In this document: one piece after another, positions 1 through 12,539 of the stretch
How the letters are laid out: the number at the start of each line of letters is the position of its first letter
How positions within the stretch are numbered: the first letter of the stretch is position 1
Origin: Mimachlamys varia
Lineage: Eukaryota; Mollusca; Bivalvia; Pectinida; Pectinidae
Reading direction: 5' to 3'
Length of the DNA: 64,000 bases
NCBI GenBank assembly: GCA_947623455.1
Contig: OX392538.1
Span: 36,812,001 to 36,876,000, forward strand
Translations under genes and position numbers: made by a program
The notes under the pieces: generated by a model
Database searches by the model: none
The model's input: only the letters and a program-made list of their open reading frames with translations
Told to the model about the DNA's origin: nothing

Positions 1-68
1 TTCAGTTGAAACGATGATTTGGAACATTCGAGTTTAAATCAAAACAAGATCAAACCTTGAGATGACCA

Positions 69-239
69 TTAATTTTCTTGCTTATCAATATACTCGATGC
101 GTCGTAAAGATTCGGGAAAAAAATATTTCATAACGAGTGCATTTGGTAGTTCAAACAAAACGTGTGTTTTGTAAGCTATGCGAGTACCGGTTGTCAGTAA
201 TTCTTGAAGGGATAACGCTCTACTACGCTCTGTACACTC
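69..239 (-). CDS. possible terminal exon, unknown protein
   Basis: On the minus strand a plausible acceptor (ATTTCCAG, AG at 241-240) opens a 56-codon frame ending in TAA at 69-71. The peptide is mixed and hydrophilic, starts ECTERSRALSLQELL and ends RRIEYIDKQEN. I do not recognise a family and see no polyadenylation signal in the 68 bases that follow. It could be the last exon of a gene entering from higher coordinates, but no upstream exon was found, so a chance frame is just as possible. Confidence 0.22.
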   Translation of the reverse strand, partial: ECTERSRALSLQELLTTGTRIAYKTHVLFELPNALVMKYFFPESLRRIEYIDKQEN

Positions 240-399
240 CTGGAAATATGTCATTGATAAATCGAATTCACACAGTGCGACACCTTGTGGACGAGATAAG
301 ATAGCTAGTCTGATCCTGTCATGTACATCAAAAAAATCTTACTTGAGTGTCGCTCCTTTGTAATTTTCAATTGTCAGTCAGCAGTACGATAGGTCACTT

Positions 400-606
400 T
401 TTTTCACCTCCGACCAATCAGCGTGCTTTCAATTCCACTACGACACATTCAAGGGTTATCTATAATGAACAAAAGTGAACGTTGATCCTGAGAATGGATG
501 GATGTCATTCATTCTAAATGTAATTGCAATGCGGACGGCCGGGAAATCCTTATGTTTCAGTGCTGGATGAAGAAACTAGGTAATTCATTGAAGGATTAAA
601 ATTGAG
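400..606 (+). promoter_or_regulatory. promoter-like stretch with possible untranslated first exon
   Basis: A CCAAT box (GACCAATCAGCG, near 413) is followed by a stretch richer in GC than its surroundings. It ends at a textbook splice donor, GAG|GTAAGT, with the exon end at 606; a weaker donor lies about 20 bases upstream. No start codon with a long frame follows, so if real this is a 5' untranslated exon of an unrecognised gene. It rests only on splice-site and CCAAT resemblance. Confidence 0.18.
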
Positions 607-835
607 GTAAGTATGAGCCGTTATTAAAATGGGTTACGAAGCTTCAAATACTGCGACTTACCTTACATGTCACGAAGACCGTCAAAACTCATAAACCGGA
701 ATACCTTAGCGTCAGAAAAAGGACAAATTAAACAGCATGGAATATAGAAATAACTTGGAAAAAACTTGAATAAAGAAAGATTCATATAAGTGTCCTATAT
801 ATGAAAAAATATATGAAACGCTACTTAATGTAGTG

Positions 836-1150
836 AACAAATCGATAATTAAACTAGGGGCAAAATATGAACAAAGAAAAGATTCACACGGTGACTCTTG
901 AAATGTACAAGATAATATGATCAGGTCACAGTTGCTAGAGTTTCTGTCAGTATGTAAAAAAATGTTTACATATATGGAGCCGCGGCCCATTACAGAATGT
1001 AATAGGAATTACTGTAATGGGAGGATCATTTCACACATATATATTTATTATTTACTGAAAGAAACTCAAGCAACTGTGATCAGGTGATCCGGAAGAGTAA
1101 GCGTTTTTTGCTTCATCGACAACATCCGCCATGTTAATCCGGATCACAAA
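836..1150 (-). repeat. dispersed repeat family B, minus copy
   Basis: Read on the minus strand this carries the family landmarks in order: ATGGCGGATGTTGTCGATGA, CTTACTCTTCCGGATCACC, and near the other end TTTGCCCCTAGTTTAAT. The same landmarks recur at 12540-12660 (minus), 13195-13340 (plus) and 61310-61490 (plus). It resembles a repeat common in bivalve genomes. A perfect 10-bp inverted pair (CCCATTACAG at 986-995, CTGTAATGGG at 1012-1021) lies inside. Confidence 0.6.
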
Positions 1151-1159
1151 GTAAATACT

Positions 1160-3300
1160 GTAAAAACAAAATCATTGGATTCCAGATATTTTGTTCTCGT
1201 TAATAAGCATTTTGATTTATCAATTCAAATGTGTAATTGATATAATGTATATATTTTAATTCACTTTTATCAAGACACATTGGTGAAAGTTGAATTCACA
1301 AGAGTTCAAACGGAATATGTCTTATACAGATATTTGATCCGGGAACGTTTTTTTATAAAGGAAGTATGGTTATTTTTTGTAATTTTTGCTATTGCTTCGT
1401 GAACTTCCTTTTTCTATTTTCTGTTCAACATTTACATCTCCTCCTTGAGGAAAAAACCAGTTGATTGATAGACAGTTGATTTTTACTAGTACGCTTGCAT
1501 TGCTGAGGGATTAAAGCAATGCATATCTTTCCACCGTTTAAAAAAGAAAGAAGAATTAGACTTGACAGCATTTTCGTTCTTTCCTAGTCAATGATGCTTA
1601 ATTATATCCCCGCAACGAAGTTGGGGTGTGTGTGTGTGGGTGGGTGTTATACTGGAATTACCATGTATGTCTGGGTGTCCTAAGATCTCCTCCTTAATTA
1701 TCTGGCAGATTTCGATGAAACTTCACATGAATGATCAGTATGTCTTGTAGTTGTGCATCGGCATTTTTATTTCAGATTTCGATCCCTTTTAGGGAGTAAT
1801 GACATTTTCCCCGCACTTACGGTTCAATTTGACTCTGAAAAATTCATTTAAATGGTATGAACGACATTGCAGATCATTGTCTAACACCAGTGGACATTAA
1901 AAAAACACAACCCAAATATGTTTAATTCTCTTTGGATGTCAGTGGGAGCATTCATGTCACACTGATATACTCTGTTCATATTTCAACTGATATATCATAT
2001 TTCAACTGATATTTCATATTTAAACTGATATTTCATATTTAAATATCTAAATTTTAAGGGAGATGTGTCCCTTGATGCAAAATAACCAGAAAAAAGTGTC
2101 TTCACTTACAGGCCATTATCATTTCATTGAAGCTTTACATGGATGATCAATATGTTATGTAATTGTGCATCCGCATTTTAATTTCAGATTTAGACTTCTT
2201 TTGAAAGAGTTGCGTCTTTTATGTGAAATAACTGTTTTGGAGATCTTCATCAACTGTAATGTAAAGTTCAAGATGAGTAAAACAAATAAATAAAGATATT
2301 ATAAATAAATATTTATTATATTATTATTCATTGACATTTTGGCATCAATATGTAGGGATGGATAATAAACCTTTTGGTACAGATACTGATGTAAAATTCA
2401 ATAGTCAATGCAATGATGTTATCCCTTGAACGTCAAAAAGCATAAATACAAAACTGTACTGTAATCAATATTCTAATTACTGTAACAAATTCATTGTGTC
2501 TTCTAGTAGTTTATACAATAAATCTATACGTGAAGAATAAGTTGCCATTAAAATATCACATATATGACAAATAACGTGTAATATCATTCCATCATCTGCA
2601 ATAAAATAATATCATTTTACAGAACAATTTTGCTAATACGTAAACTTTTGAAAGAAACAACGACCAAAATGTTTTCCTGTTTATCTCCACCTGAATCGCT
2701 CTCTTCTCTTCAAATTAACACGATATGTTACTTTTGACAAATACTTAAAAAAAAAAAAATAAATAAATAAAAAAACAAAAAAAAAGCAAAAATTGAAAAA
2801 GTGGGTCATCATCTGAACTTGCCAAATAACTTGCAAAAGAATCAAAGGCTTCAATTTCTTAAACAAAATCTTTCACAAAATTTTGAAAACGCAATCGTCT
2901 CTACTCGCATATTTATGCTAAAGAAACAGTAGTTTATATTTATATATATATAGATTTTGAGAAGATATTCATAAAATTTTGGAAACAGCGATCCTCTCTA
3001 CTTTAAAAATGAAATAATCCGAAAATAATCGAACTTGCGAAATTTAGAGTTTATATGGTATTTAACCCAGTCCTGCTAAGGTACAGTGTATTATCTTATT
3101 TTGTCAGTGATACCAAAATGAAACTATATTGATAACACAATAGATGCACTAAAACAATAGACTTATTGGTCGTTGATTCTTCGAAACAGATCTTCGTCCT
3201 TGTTTTCTTAGAGAAACTGTCCTGGAAAAATAGCAAGCACGATATTAAAAGATATTAATATCATTTTACGCATTATCTAATAATGTTACAAACTGCCTTA
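1160..3300. other. intergenic, AT-rich, with short repeats
   Basis: No gene is supported here. Contents: a CCCCG-CAACGAAGT-TGGGG hairpin at 1606-1626; a direct repeat of about 100 bases (around 1690-1800 and 2105-2215, both around TTGTGCATC-GCATTTTxATTTCAGATTT); four tandem copies of an about 20-base unit with core AACTGATATxTCATA at 1975-2045; and homopolymer A runs near 2747-2785. The short frames in this stretch are low-complexity. Confidence 0.5.
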
Positions 3301-3308
3301 AACTCAAA

Positions 3309-3358
3309 CTAAACATCCTGTCCATGCAATTTGGCTCTTACAAGCTGTTTGACCACAT
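3309..3358 (-). pseudogene. decayed duplicate of the GT92 C-terminus
   Basis: About 150 bp beyond the GT92 stop codon, on the same strand, the last codons of that gene recur in the same frame. The fragment reads NVVKQLVRAKLHGQDV and a TAG stop (3309-3311), against NRVKEQLARAKLHGPVV and TAG in the gene. The bases just past both stops also match (AGTTTRAG...GGCAG or AGCAG). One codon is missing and several are substituted. The intervening bases do not resemble the gene, so only the 3' end was duplicated, or only that part is still recognisable. Confidence 0.75.
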
Positions 3359-3461
3359 TTAAAATCACACATCGCGAAGTCAATTGTGGTGGCAAACTCT
3401 CATCTTCTGACCCCTCCTACTACAACAACAACAAAATATTATAAACTGCTTAAAACTCAAT

Positions 3462-5201
3462 CTAAACAACTGGTCCATGCAATTTTGCTCTTGCAAGCTG
3501 TTCTTTGACACGGTTAACTAGTGTGATATTATACTTTAAAACTGAGGTATCTTTGGTTGTTAATTTACAATTCATGCCATAGTCAGCCTTGCACGTACGA
3601 TAGTGATGAATAAACGCGTGTTTAGGATTTACATCATGGCACTGGTAATGTTCCTCGTTTGGCTTGCTGACGTGGTGAATTCCAAGCTCGAATACGTTAA
3701 GAGGATTCACAATCAATTTCGTTCTTACCTTGCTCAACTTTTTTGTTCTCTGAGTCCTGTTCATTGTCACTAGTTGTTGCATTTCTAACGACTTCGGCAT
3801 ATCATCATCGAAGAATTTGGAATCAAAGAATGCACTTTGGAACTTATAAGCCGATATTACTTCATCATTAATGTTTTGTTCTTCTTGTAAATAAGTTAAA
3901 AATTCTGGTATAGTGTTTTGCATTTTTGGGATGATAAATTCGTCAAAGTCGATAAAAGCTACATGTTTGAAAGTATACATTGTTCTATATAAGCAATCCC
4001 AAACCGAAGCTGATTGACCGTGGTACCATATCTCGTTAAGAGGAATGGTAAGGTTCCAAGGCATCACAGTAGCAACACCTTCACTCTGGTAATAGTCTAA
4101 TAATGACGATATCTCCAAAGACACGAATTTTGGATAAAACACAAAATGTTGAGCTCCAAGTATCCTAGATAATTCTATGAACTCTGTCAATCTCAGAACA
4201 TTGACGTCACCAAATAGTGGAGGTACACATATAGCAAAGTTTTGCATTTCCGTTGTTTTCTTCTTACTGTTATTAATTACATTCATAAAAAGATCTGAGT
4301 CACCGCCATCAACGAATATCCCAACCTGATCAAGCAAAATGTCAAAATCAGGCACCTCGCATGAACCAATATACGAGGAAAAATATTTATTATGACCTTC
4401 GCAAGTCTCGTACAAGGTCAACTGCGAGGTAACTATGAGATTTGATTGATCAGCAAGGAGAAATTTACAGACCATGCTTTTCTTAGGCTCTGGTCTAATA
4501 CCTATTAAAACTATTCTTACGAATTTTGTAGCTTTTCTTTCATCTAAATACGCCGAATACACCTTTATTTTTCCCGGAATCGTCTGCATGTTAATGTGAT
4601 AAGTCGGAAGCCCTGGTGGGGAGTCTACTGATTCACTTCGTCGATCGATCACTTTATCGATTTTATTGACTAGTTTCTTTGCGTTTTTATCGTCATTGAT
4701 TTGATCTGGCACGTTTACATTTCCTGTATTTAACGCACCTGATGCATTAACCAGCATTCGTTTTAAACCCATTAATTTGCTGTTGTCGTTTTTAAGATGT
4801 TCATTACGCAATAACTCCATTTTCTTTTTCCATTCTTTCAACATTACTTTGACGTTCATATCCTTTGCTTTGGAAAAGCTTTCAACCATTTTCACTTCCG
4901 GTGGATTAATATGTTTAAGTAAAAGCTCATTCGTAGCTTTCGTTGTAGTGGTATTTATAATATCTTTACGCTGTCTTTGTTTAGATTCAGCGTTCTTGAT
5001 TCGGAAGAGTTGATGTTTCTCTTCGTTGAATAAACTTGTCTTCACGTTAGGGATATTCTCGTCCTCTGACTCTGAGGAACCATAATCCTCGTCTACAACT
5101 CCTGTTGTTGGAGACAACATTGTAGAAGCGATATAAACCGTTACCGTTAGATAGATGATGAGCAGAATAAATAAACACTTTCCGATTCGTCGGGAAATCA
5201 T
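3462..5201 (-). CDS. glycosyltransferase family 92 (DUF23) protein
   Basis: A 579-residue single-exon protein. Residues 1-7 are basic and 8-27 form one hydrophobic helix, the type II anchor of Golgi glycosyltransferases. Residues 28-210 are a variable, charged stem. The GT92 domain starts near YSAYLD (215-220), continues through a Cys-rich segment (C245, C267, C281, C325) and CVPPLFGD (325-332), and has a DxD-type motif DFDEF at 418-422. It ends with the conserved IHHYRTC (531-537). GT92 includes nematode GALT-1, which adds beta-1,4-galactose to fucose on N-glycans; the acceptor here is unknown. The ATG is the first in frame, and a good minus-strand acceptor (TGTTGCAG, exon from 5256) suggests an intron in the 5' UTR. 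The frame is intact, and a remnant of its 3' end lies just downstream. Family assignment is firm; substrate is not. Confidence 0.9.
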   Translation of the reverse strand: MISRRIGKCLFILLIIYLTVTVYIASTMLSPTTGVVDEDYGSSESEDENIPNVKTSLFNEEKHQLFRIKNAESKQRQRKDIINTTTTKATNELLLKHINPPEVKMVESFSKAKDMNVKVMLKEWKKKMELLRNEHLKNDNSKLMGLKRMLVNASGALNTGNVNVPDQINDDKNAKKLVNKIDKVIDRRSESVDSPPGLPTYHINMQTIPGKIKVYSAYLDERKATKFVRIVLIGIRPEPKKSMVCKFLLADQSNLIVTSQLTLYETCEGHNKYFSSYIGSCEVPDFDILLDQVGIFVDGGDSDLFMNVINNSKKKTTEMQNFAICVPPLFGDVNVLRLTEFIELSRILGAQHFVFYPKFVSLEISSLLDYYQSEGVATVMPWNLTIPLNEIWYHGQSASVWDCLYRTMYTFKHVAFIDFDEFIIPKMQNTIPEFLTYLQEEQNINDEVISAYKFQSAFFDSKFFDDDMPKSLEMQQLVTMNRTQRTKKLSKVRTKLIVNPLNVFELGIHHVSKPNEEHYQCHDVNPKHAFIHHYRTCKADYGMNCKLTTKDTSVLKYNITLVNRVKEQLARAKLHGPVV

Positions 5202-5256
5202 TATGGTGATTCGGCTGGTGTCTTCAATAAAGGCTATTCACTTTTTAAGTAGTCGT

Positions 5257-5262
5257 CTGCAA
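5257..5262 (-). promoter_or_regulatory. splice acceptor in the 5' UTR of the GT92 gene
   Basis: On the minus strand a T-rich tract (TTTTTTGTTTTTTATG) leads to TGTTGCAG, with the exon starting at 5256, 55 bases before the ATG. This is a strong acceptor and implies an upstream untranslated exon at higher coordinates that I could not locate. Confidence 0.5.
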
Positions 5263-5388
5263 CACATAAAAAACAAAAAAGAAGCATTTTGCTCACTTTA
5301 AATCGTAAATAAAACTTTTGTGAGCAAACAAATTTTGTACACAATTGCAGAAATATCTATTTAATTATTTATTAGCTTTGTAAAGCTC

Positions 5389-5620
5389 ATCGTCGGAAAC
5401 CCACGGTACACTTCTCTGATGTTTGCATACCGTGGACTTAAACAGATGGAAACCTTCGTTTCCCCCAATAGAAGTTTATTCAGAGATTTCGGCCAATCAG
5501 AATGGCCGTTTCTCGTGACATTCTGTTTGATCATTTTACTTTGACCACGACCAGTATATTTCGGTTGGTATGACGCCGATATGCAAACGTCAGAGAAGTG
5601 TACCGTGGGTTTCCGACGAT
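5389..5620. mobile_element. foldback MITE
   Basis: Inverted arms of about 41 bp (5389-5429 and 5580-5620) match except at one or two positions. The outer end reads ATCGTCGGAAACCCACGGTA. The 150-bp centre has no coding capacity. Size and structure fit a non-autonomous inverted-repeat transposon; the target duplication is not clear, so the superfamily is not assigned. Confidence 0.7.
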
Positions 5621-5624
5621 ATGT

Positions 5625-7030
5625 ATAGGTATTGAAATTAAACTTATTCAGATTTGGAATTGTAGTTTTGCCTATGTGTGTGACGTCATTCGCAATCAGA
5701 GCTTCGCAGCCTCGAGGTATATAGGTTAGTCACGTAATGACGTTAATTTTTACATTGCAAAGAAGCCAAAAAAAAAATGATAACATTCCTTCAACCCCAG
5801 ATATCGCCTTCCAACATAAAACATATACTTTGATACATCCAATTGGGACAAATATTTTACTTCAAAGTTAGCGATCGAGACCGGCAGGTACTGTAGTGCT
5901 CTTTTACATGAAAAACTGTGAAATACATATATGTCATTATAATAATTATGATAGCCAGGCAATTAAAGATGGAGGACATTTACTCGTGAAATATTCACAA
6001 TATAATAATTTTAAATGTTTATTTTAGATGTTACTTATCGCTATGTTCTTGATGTCTAAGGTATTAATAATCAGTATTATCATAACATGCAATAAGTACA
6101 TGTACATTATGCGTTATTACATATTCCTAAAAAATCGAGAGATTATATTATGTACTAAAGAATATGTTTCAATCTATGTGTATTTATCAGTATGGTAGAG
6201 GCCTTCTCATTATTTTGCATTGTATACATCGTATTGTTAATGATATTTGATATCTTGAAAAATAGTTTATTCAAAATAAACATATTAGACATAAATGTTT
6301 AAATGATTTATCAAATTATGTTGTTATTACGTGAAAAAGGTGAGGTTTGAATTCCATCAAAAATTTAAACATATATAATACCACTTTAAAGGCCCAATAT
6401 ACGTATCTTCAGGAAATTTTTCGTGATTCTGAAAAATTCTGAAAAAGAAATCCAGTTGATAACCATACAAAGATAAGCCTAAAACGATGAGCGATAACTA
6501 ACAAGAAACTCCAAAGATTTGAAAATAATTCAGGTGAGGCCTACTTCAACAGCAAGCAAAAAGTTCAAAATGGACGCGTGTTTACAAATACCGAGTTTCA
6601 ACTGCTTCTGTACCGGTAACCGCGTAAGAGGTCATCTTGAATAATGTTGATATCAGTTATTCTTATCTAAATCTATAAATATAAGTAGTTATTAGGCTTG
6701 AATTTCGCTTCAAGTTTTGCCGAAAGTTACCTATATTGGGTCTTTAAGTTTCTTGAACCAAAAGGAATGCTTCATGACCTTCGGTTTTCGCTTTAGTTTA
6801 TTGCGTATGTAACCAAAACTGCATCGTGTAATGTCCTTAATGTATGTTTGTCTGAAGGGTAACCAAATAGCCATATTTTAAATCGATTACTGCTGATACT
6901 GTAGCCCCATATCAACAAACAGGAGATAGCGCCACAAATACGAAGAGAAAACATGGGTCATCTTTCAAAAATAGAAAAGTCAAGAAACTACTCAAAATAG
7001 ATTAAGTGAACATAGGAAAGATTTTCGGTC
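5625..7030. other. intergenic, nothing recognised
   Basis: AT-rich sequence with scattered stops in all frames. One perfect TGACGTCA (CRE-like) octamer occurs near 5681. I see no exon, RNA gene or clear repeat. Confidence 0.5.
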
Positions 7031-7034
7031 ATAT

Positions 7035-7930
7035 CCAAGTCAATGACTTAAACTGCATCATACAGCTTGTTCGTCCTCCTAGGACTCTTCGGTGATGCTA
7101 GGGGTCAAAAGGTGGGAGCGAAATTTTCTAAACTAAAGATGACGTAACACACACATGTGCTGCACCTTTTAAATTGAGTGATAGATACAGTGTGCCGAAA
7201 AAAATATCATACAGCTGTTTCATCCTCCTAGGACTCTTCAGTGATGATATGGGCAAAAAGGTGGGAATCGAAATATATGTAAAAGCAGAAGGGTCAGGTG
7301 CGTAAAACCCCTTTAATTTATGAATTTAGAAGTAAAATTAAACTAGTTCTGTATAATTTCAAATCGTGTTCTACGAAAATGTGTATATTATGTACCGTGC
7401 CACTACTCGATGAGATTAACTGTGGCGGCTATGGGGGCTCCAGCAAACCTAAGAGACTAAAAAATGTAATTTAGAAAGTGAGAACTGAAGGTAACCTGCA
7501 TCACTCGAATCCTCGTGTCGTAAGTTTGTTCGTCGGTAGGCGAAATATATCACGAAAATCTTGCTATTGTAAACACGATGGGTTGGGGAAGCTACTATCA
7601 AGAAAAGGAATAATCGAAATCGGCACGTTTATCGTACAGCTATGTAGTAAGATATCCATGTTGATGACAATATTAGTGAAAAATGTGATAAGCAGCTGAT
7701 GTGAAGGGTCTAACGTGTCTTTAAACGACAGATGACCACACAACACAATACATAATTGCACCTTTCGGAAATATAAGTTACATACCATATCGAGAATAGC
7801 ATTATCAGTTACAGCAGTTTCGTTCTTTAAGGTCTTATCTCTGATACTAGGGACCAAAACGTTAGGAAGTTGTCTATATTGATATTCACACAGAGGGGCG
7901 GGTGCGTAAAACCTCTTAAGTTATTATTTT
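7035..7930 (+). repeat. dispersed repeat family A, two adjacent copies
   Basis: Landmarks are TCCTCCTAGGACTCTTC, GATGACGTAACACACACA, TGCTGCACCTTTTAAATT and GGGTCAGGTGCGTAAAACC. The unit occurs around 7060-7140, again at 7205-7320, and more degraded at 7580-7930. Related stretches are at 10960-11030, 12890-12990 and 27655-28060. No protein is encoded. Copy boundaries are uncertain because the copies are diverged and nested. Confidence 0.6.
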
Positions 7931-7934
7931 TTTT

Positions 7935-10900
7935 TATTTGTAGCATTTTGAAACAAATTATGAGTACATTGTGAGATAATCATGAACATCAAAGTTGTGA
8001 CAAACACCTTGGACTCAACAATAGCCCAACAGAATGAATAAGAAAGTGCTTTATTCGATGAAAAATACCTGTTTCATCAATGCCAAGTTTTGTCTCGACA
8101 ATTTTGTCAACCTATGGTAAAATTGTACACAATGAAATAAAGGAAATGAATTTTACTTCTACAAATCCATACTTCTGTATTTTGTTTTTAAAGACGACCT
8201 AATTCAAAAGCTTTTAAATGTACAGAATAATATCTTTTCATAGCCTGAAAACGAACATTTATTTTGGAAACGATTTCTTTAATTGGTTTTGAGTTCGAGT
8301 TATGGTCTTGTGGGTAACTAATTAATATACGCACAACACGGTAAATTATGAAAAGTTTTTCAGGTGTGGGGTTGTGAGTGTGAGGGAGCTATATTTTTCA
8401 ATAGTTTCAGACAATCATATAATCAATACTTTCTTGATTATGTACATGCACGCAATGTTTATCAATACTAATATTCATTATCAAATATTACATTCAGTAT
8501 TGTACATAACTGTTGAAAAGGTGTTCACAATTCATAAAGTTTACATACAATGTACCACAAGATCACAATCAACAATAAATTGACGGGAGCTGATTGAAAA
8601 AGGGGATGGGGGTGGGGTTGGGTGGGGGGAGTCGTTTGGTGAAAAAGTTGAAACTGGTTGAGAAAGGGACAGACAAAGGTAAGAGAGGAATAAGACATAA
8701 GAGCAAGGAGAGAAGAAGAACGAGATTACAGACGAAGGCAAAGCAATTTATGAAAGGATGACAAAAAAGCAGACCATTGTAAATCACCATTACCTTACGA
8801 AACAAGAGATCCTGTCTATTAGGCCTAAACATCCTTAACTGTACACAAATATATATTTGATATAAATACGTGCTTTAGTCTTCCTTATTACAGGAGAAAG
8901 ATTCCGGCATAAGGAACATTCTATTTATAACACGGCCGGATCCCCTAAACAATACTAGTTCTATAAGCATATACATGGAGATTTTATCTTTCCTGTTTTT
9001 TGTTGTAAAGGTAAAAACTGAAACTACGTCATATGTAAAAAGAGCTCGTTGTATATAAGACCTGATAACGTCTTACTACGAATTGTTCTCTAAATGCTAT
9101 TTATAGTAACATATTAAGTATTTTTGGGTTATGATACGTGTATGTTCCCAATAAGTGATTAGCAGTTTTCACTGTTTCTTACTCGAAAATCAAATTTTTT
9201 TCAAAAGCTGTAATGTTCAAAATGTCTTTTAAGATTTCAGAAAAAAATTTGATTTCTCAAAATTTATTCACGTTTAGTTTGCAGGCTTCTAAACACACAC
9301 GAGTTTAATCTAGTCGGTAAACTAACAAGCAACAGAAAACAATAACGTTACTAAAAGCAGTTTTTTCAGAAATATGACTAGAATACTTTTTCATCTTTTT
9401 ATAACACTAAAAACTTATGAAGATGAATATTAGTTTGAATTTAAATTAAAACATTTTGTTCCATACCTAATCGCCTCCTTGTCGAAGTTTTAACTTTTAA
9501 GAACATTATGTCGAACTCTTTTCTTTTCTACTTTTAAGAAGCTGTGTTCTTTCTCAAATGCTAAATACACACTCGTAAACATCAGAATATTCATGACGTC
9601 ATTTCATTTTTATGTTTCCTCACTGTAATATATATTTCCTGTCGGCCTGACTACCGATTTTATACCACATTGTAAACACAATTGTTCATTTCCTGCTTAA
9701 TGTTGAAATCCCCAATAAGCAAAGAAAAATCTTCTTTTTATAAATATATATATGTATTAGTCATGTAAACTATAGTTCATTAAATGACTTAATCATCGAT
9801 TTGAAGATTTTTGTTACATAAAACATTAATTTCTTTAGTTTATATAATTAATAATAGAAGCTAACTTACACCATCGACTATAAAACCTTGGCTTTTCAGT
9901 CGCTGAATTTTGAATCATGAGTTTAATGAATTTAATAATATTTTTTCCAAAGCTACATTTTATAGATTATCATTTCCTTATACATATATACGTGTTTGTT
10001 TATCAGTTTTAGGAATTGAAACCAGGATATAGCCCTTTAACCTATAAATAAGTAAAAGGAAATGCATCATTTAAACGTTTAATATATAGCACTTGTACTT
10101 CTATCGTTTGCAGGTCAAAGGTCAAACAACAGCACATATGTTTCACACTAAAAACATTGTCGTTTATACTATCTGAATTTTGATCAAAGATGACATTTTA
10201 TTCAAAGAGAATTTTGAATTATTATCAGATTTGTGGTAAATAATGATCCCATTGTCTCTTAAATGTCAGAATTCATTGTCATTTTCCGGAAGAAAATGTT
10301 ACATGTCATCTGCTTTTTTAGCATTGACACAAAATTGGTGAGTATAATATATAATTTTATTTTAAGTTATAAGTGTTGTCCATGAAACTTGGGTCTTTAT
10401 GAAATCGAGATTAACTGATTAATTGATAAACAATGATGGTAATTCAAGATGTGAAATTTTATTGTTTTATTGGATCTAATTAAGTTCCAGAGATAAATCA
10501 ATAATCGCATATTAGTTTGTGCCTGGGACGTGGACAATTAGCAATGATCGGAATATAATCAGCTTTGTTAGCTTTCTTTTAGAGAAAGTTCAAATGTAAC
10601 ATTATGATAACGACAGTTTAAGTTGTTACATCAAGTTGACAATACATTGTCATTGATATCGCTAGTTCGAGGTGTTGATAGCGACAGCTGTGGATCATAT
10701 AATATTATAACAATAATTAGTGTGTAAATACAGAAATTGATAACTACAAAACCGTACATGTTTCCATTAATTCCATATAAAGCTAACAATACTTGTTAAC
10801 AAACATCACTCATTCTAGTATAGTGCTAAAGCTTAGTTAAATTGTTTAGACAACTTGTGTGTTCAATGTTCATTATTTTCGAGTATTCTTATAAAACTAC

Positions 10901-12535
10901 ATTTACTTAAATCTCCATTGAAAATTTCAAGAATTGGATAACGCATATTGATAGAATTAAAGATGACGTAACACACGCATATGCTGCACCTCTTAAATTC
11001 AGTAATAGATGCAGTGTTCAAAAACATATTCAGCTGAAGGTTAACTTATATTTTTCAAAGAAAAACCCTTTTTAAGAACAAAACATATCATACTAAATTC
11101 TTCCTGTTTAGAACCCTTCTGCGTAGTCATAGCACGTGTTATGATCACCGCTTATCAGTATTAATATTTTTAGCATAGATTTTCATTTACAAAGACAATA
11201 TGCTCGAAATTTGGAAATCAAATCAAAGTAATCAAATAATGCTTATCTACACGACGTTACATTAATGACATATTACAAAAGAACATAAATCTAGAATAGT
11301 TTTCGTTGAAATAGTATTCTGGTTCTTTTGACCAATAATATGAAATGAAACTTACCTTTTCGCCACTTTAATTCCTCATTCTATTATTTCCATTGTTGGT
11401 GGAAACATCATGGTGTTTCTAAAGATGGAGAGATGCAGTCGTGAGAATTTGCAACAAAAACTTGTACATGACTATGCGCTATCCGGTTGAATTGTTACAA
11501 AAATTGTGTGCTTGTTTGTAACATGTATTTGATTGCAAGTCCGGTTGTGCATCAGCGTTCTTAAGTTACTCCGTCATCTAAGCTAGGTACACCCCGTTAT
11601 CTGAACCGGCATTTTGTATCAAGCCCTGTCAGCTTTCGGTGACTTGCAATAACAGCACTGGTGACGATGATTCTGTTTAAGCTGTAGAGCATTGTATTGT
11701 CCAAATACTTTCTTAATAAAAATAATAAAAATAAAATGAAATGCAAATATGTTGCGTAACAGGTTTAGATATATTTAGTACTGCAGTAATATTGGTTAGC
11801 GTTAAAAGAAGTCTAGTATAGAGGCATTAAGGTAAGTGTCCTTGCATATACATGTACAAGGATGAACCTTGATCAAGGTAAAGTCCGTCTGTAAGGGTAT
11901 CAGCAGTGTAACTTCACCTATCCAGGTCAGGCCGGGCTTTTATCAGTTGTATATATACCTACAAAATGCATTTATCAGAATGTATGACTGTATATTTCCG
12001 TTATAACAGGGACTGAAATCGTGGAAGGAAGAAACAGTGCGACAAACAAGCAGAACTTCCCACTCAACATCACTATGTGATAGTACACATTGCACTGTTT
12101 ACAAGGAAGTGATCCCAATCGTTTTCACATGAGGTGACTAAGATGAGATTATCTCATATAAACCAAAGTGAACTTGCTGGATTAGGAATTATTGTACATA
12201 CTTTGTCTTTTTTAAAGTTCCCTACATCTTTTGTTGCCTCTAGTACCTTTCTTTGCAAAAATAGATACCATACATGCATTCAGCTTATATTCTGTGACGG
12301 TTCCTTGTCGGAATCGAAATGAAATTTCACGATATGCCTCATAATAATAACATAGTAAGGTGTGTTTGTACTGCCTTTTCAGCTGCATATTTGATTACCT
12401 TGCAGAACGTATAGGATAAAACCTTGTTGTTTTGTGATGAATGATTTGCCTTTTGCTTTGTAGTATAAGAAAAAAGATCATATTTTCCTTTTTTTTTATT
12501 GTGTGACTTTAATTTTTGACGAGGAATAATTGTCA
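7935..12535. other. long intergenic stretch
   Basis: Apart from the purine tract at 8583-8760 and a family A fragment at 10960-11030, no gene or clear repeat was found in about 4.6 kb. A perfect DR1 nuclear-receptor-type motif (AGGTCA, one spacer base, AGGTCA) is at 10112-10124, and TGACGTCA occurs near 9595. Short frames such as 12134-12322 have no recognisable features. Confidence 0.45.
8583..8760. other. purine-rich tract with G-quadruplex motif
   Basis: Almost uninterrupted purines on the plus strand. At 8602-8629 five G-runs of 3-6 bases are separated by 1-2 bases, satisfying the usual G-quadruplex rule with very short loops. The minus-strand frames across it are low-complexity and not genes. 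Confidence 0.55.
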
Positions 12536-12539
12536 GATT

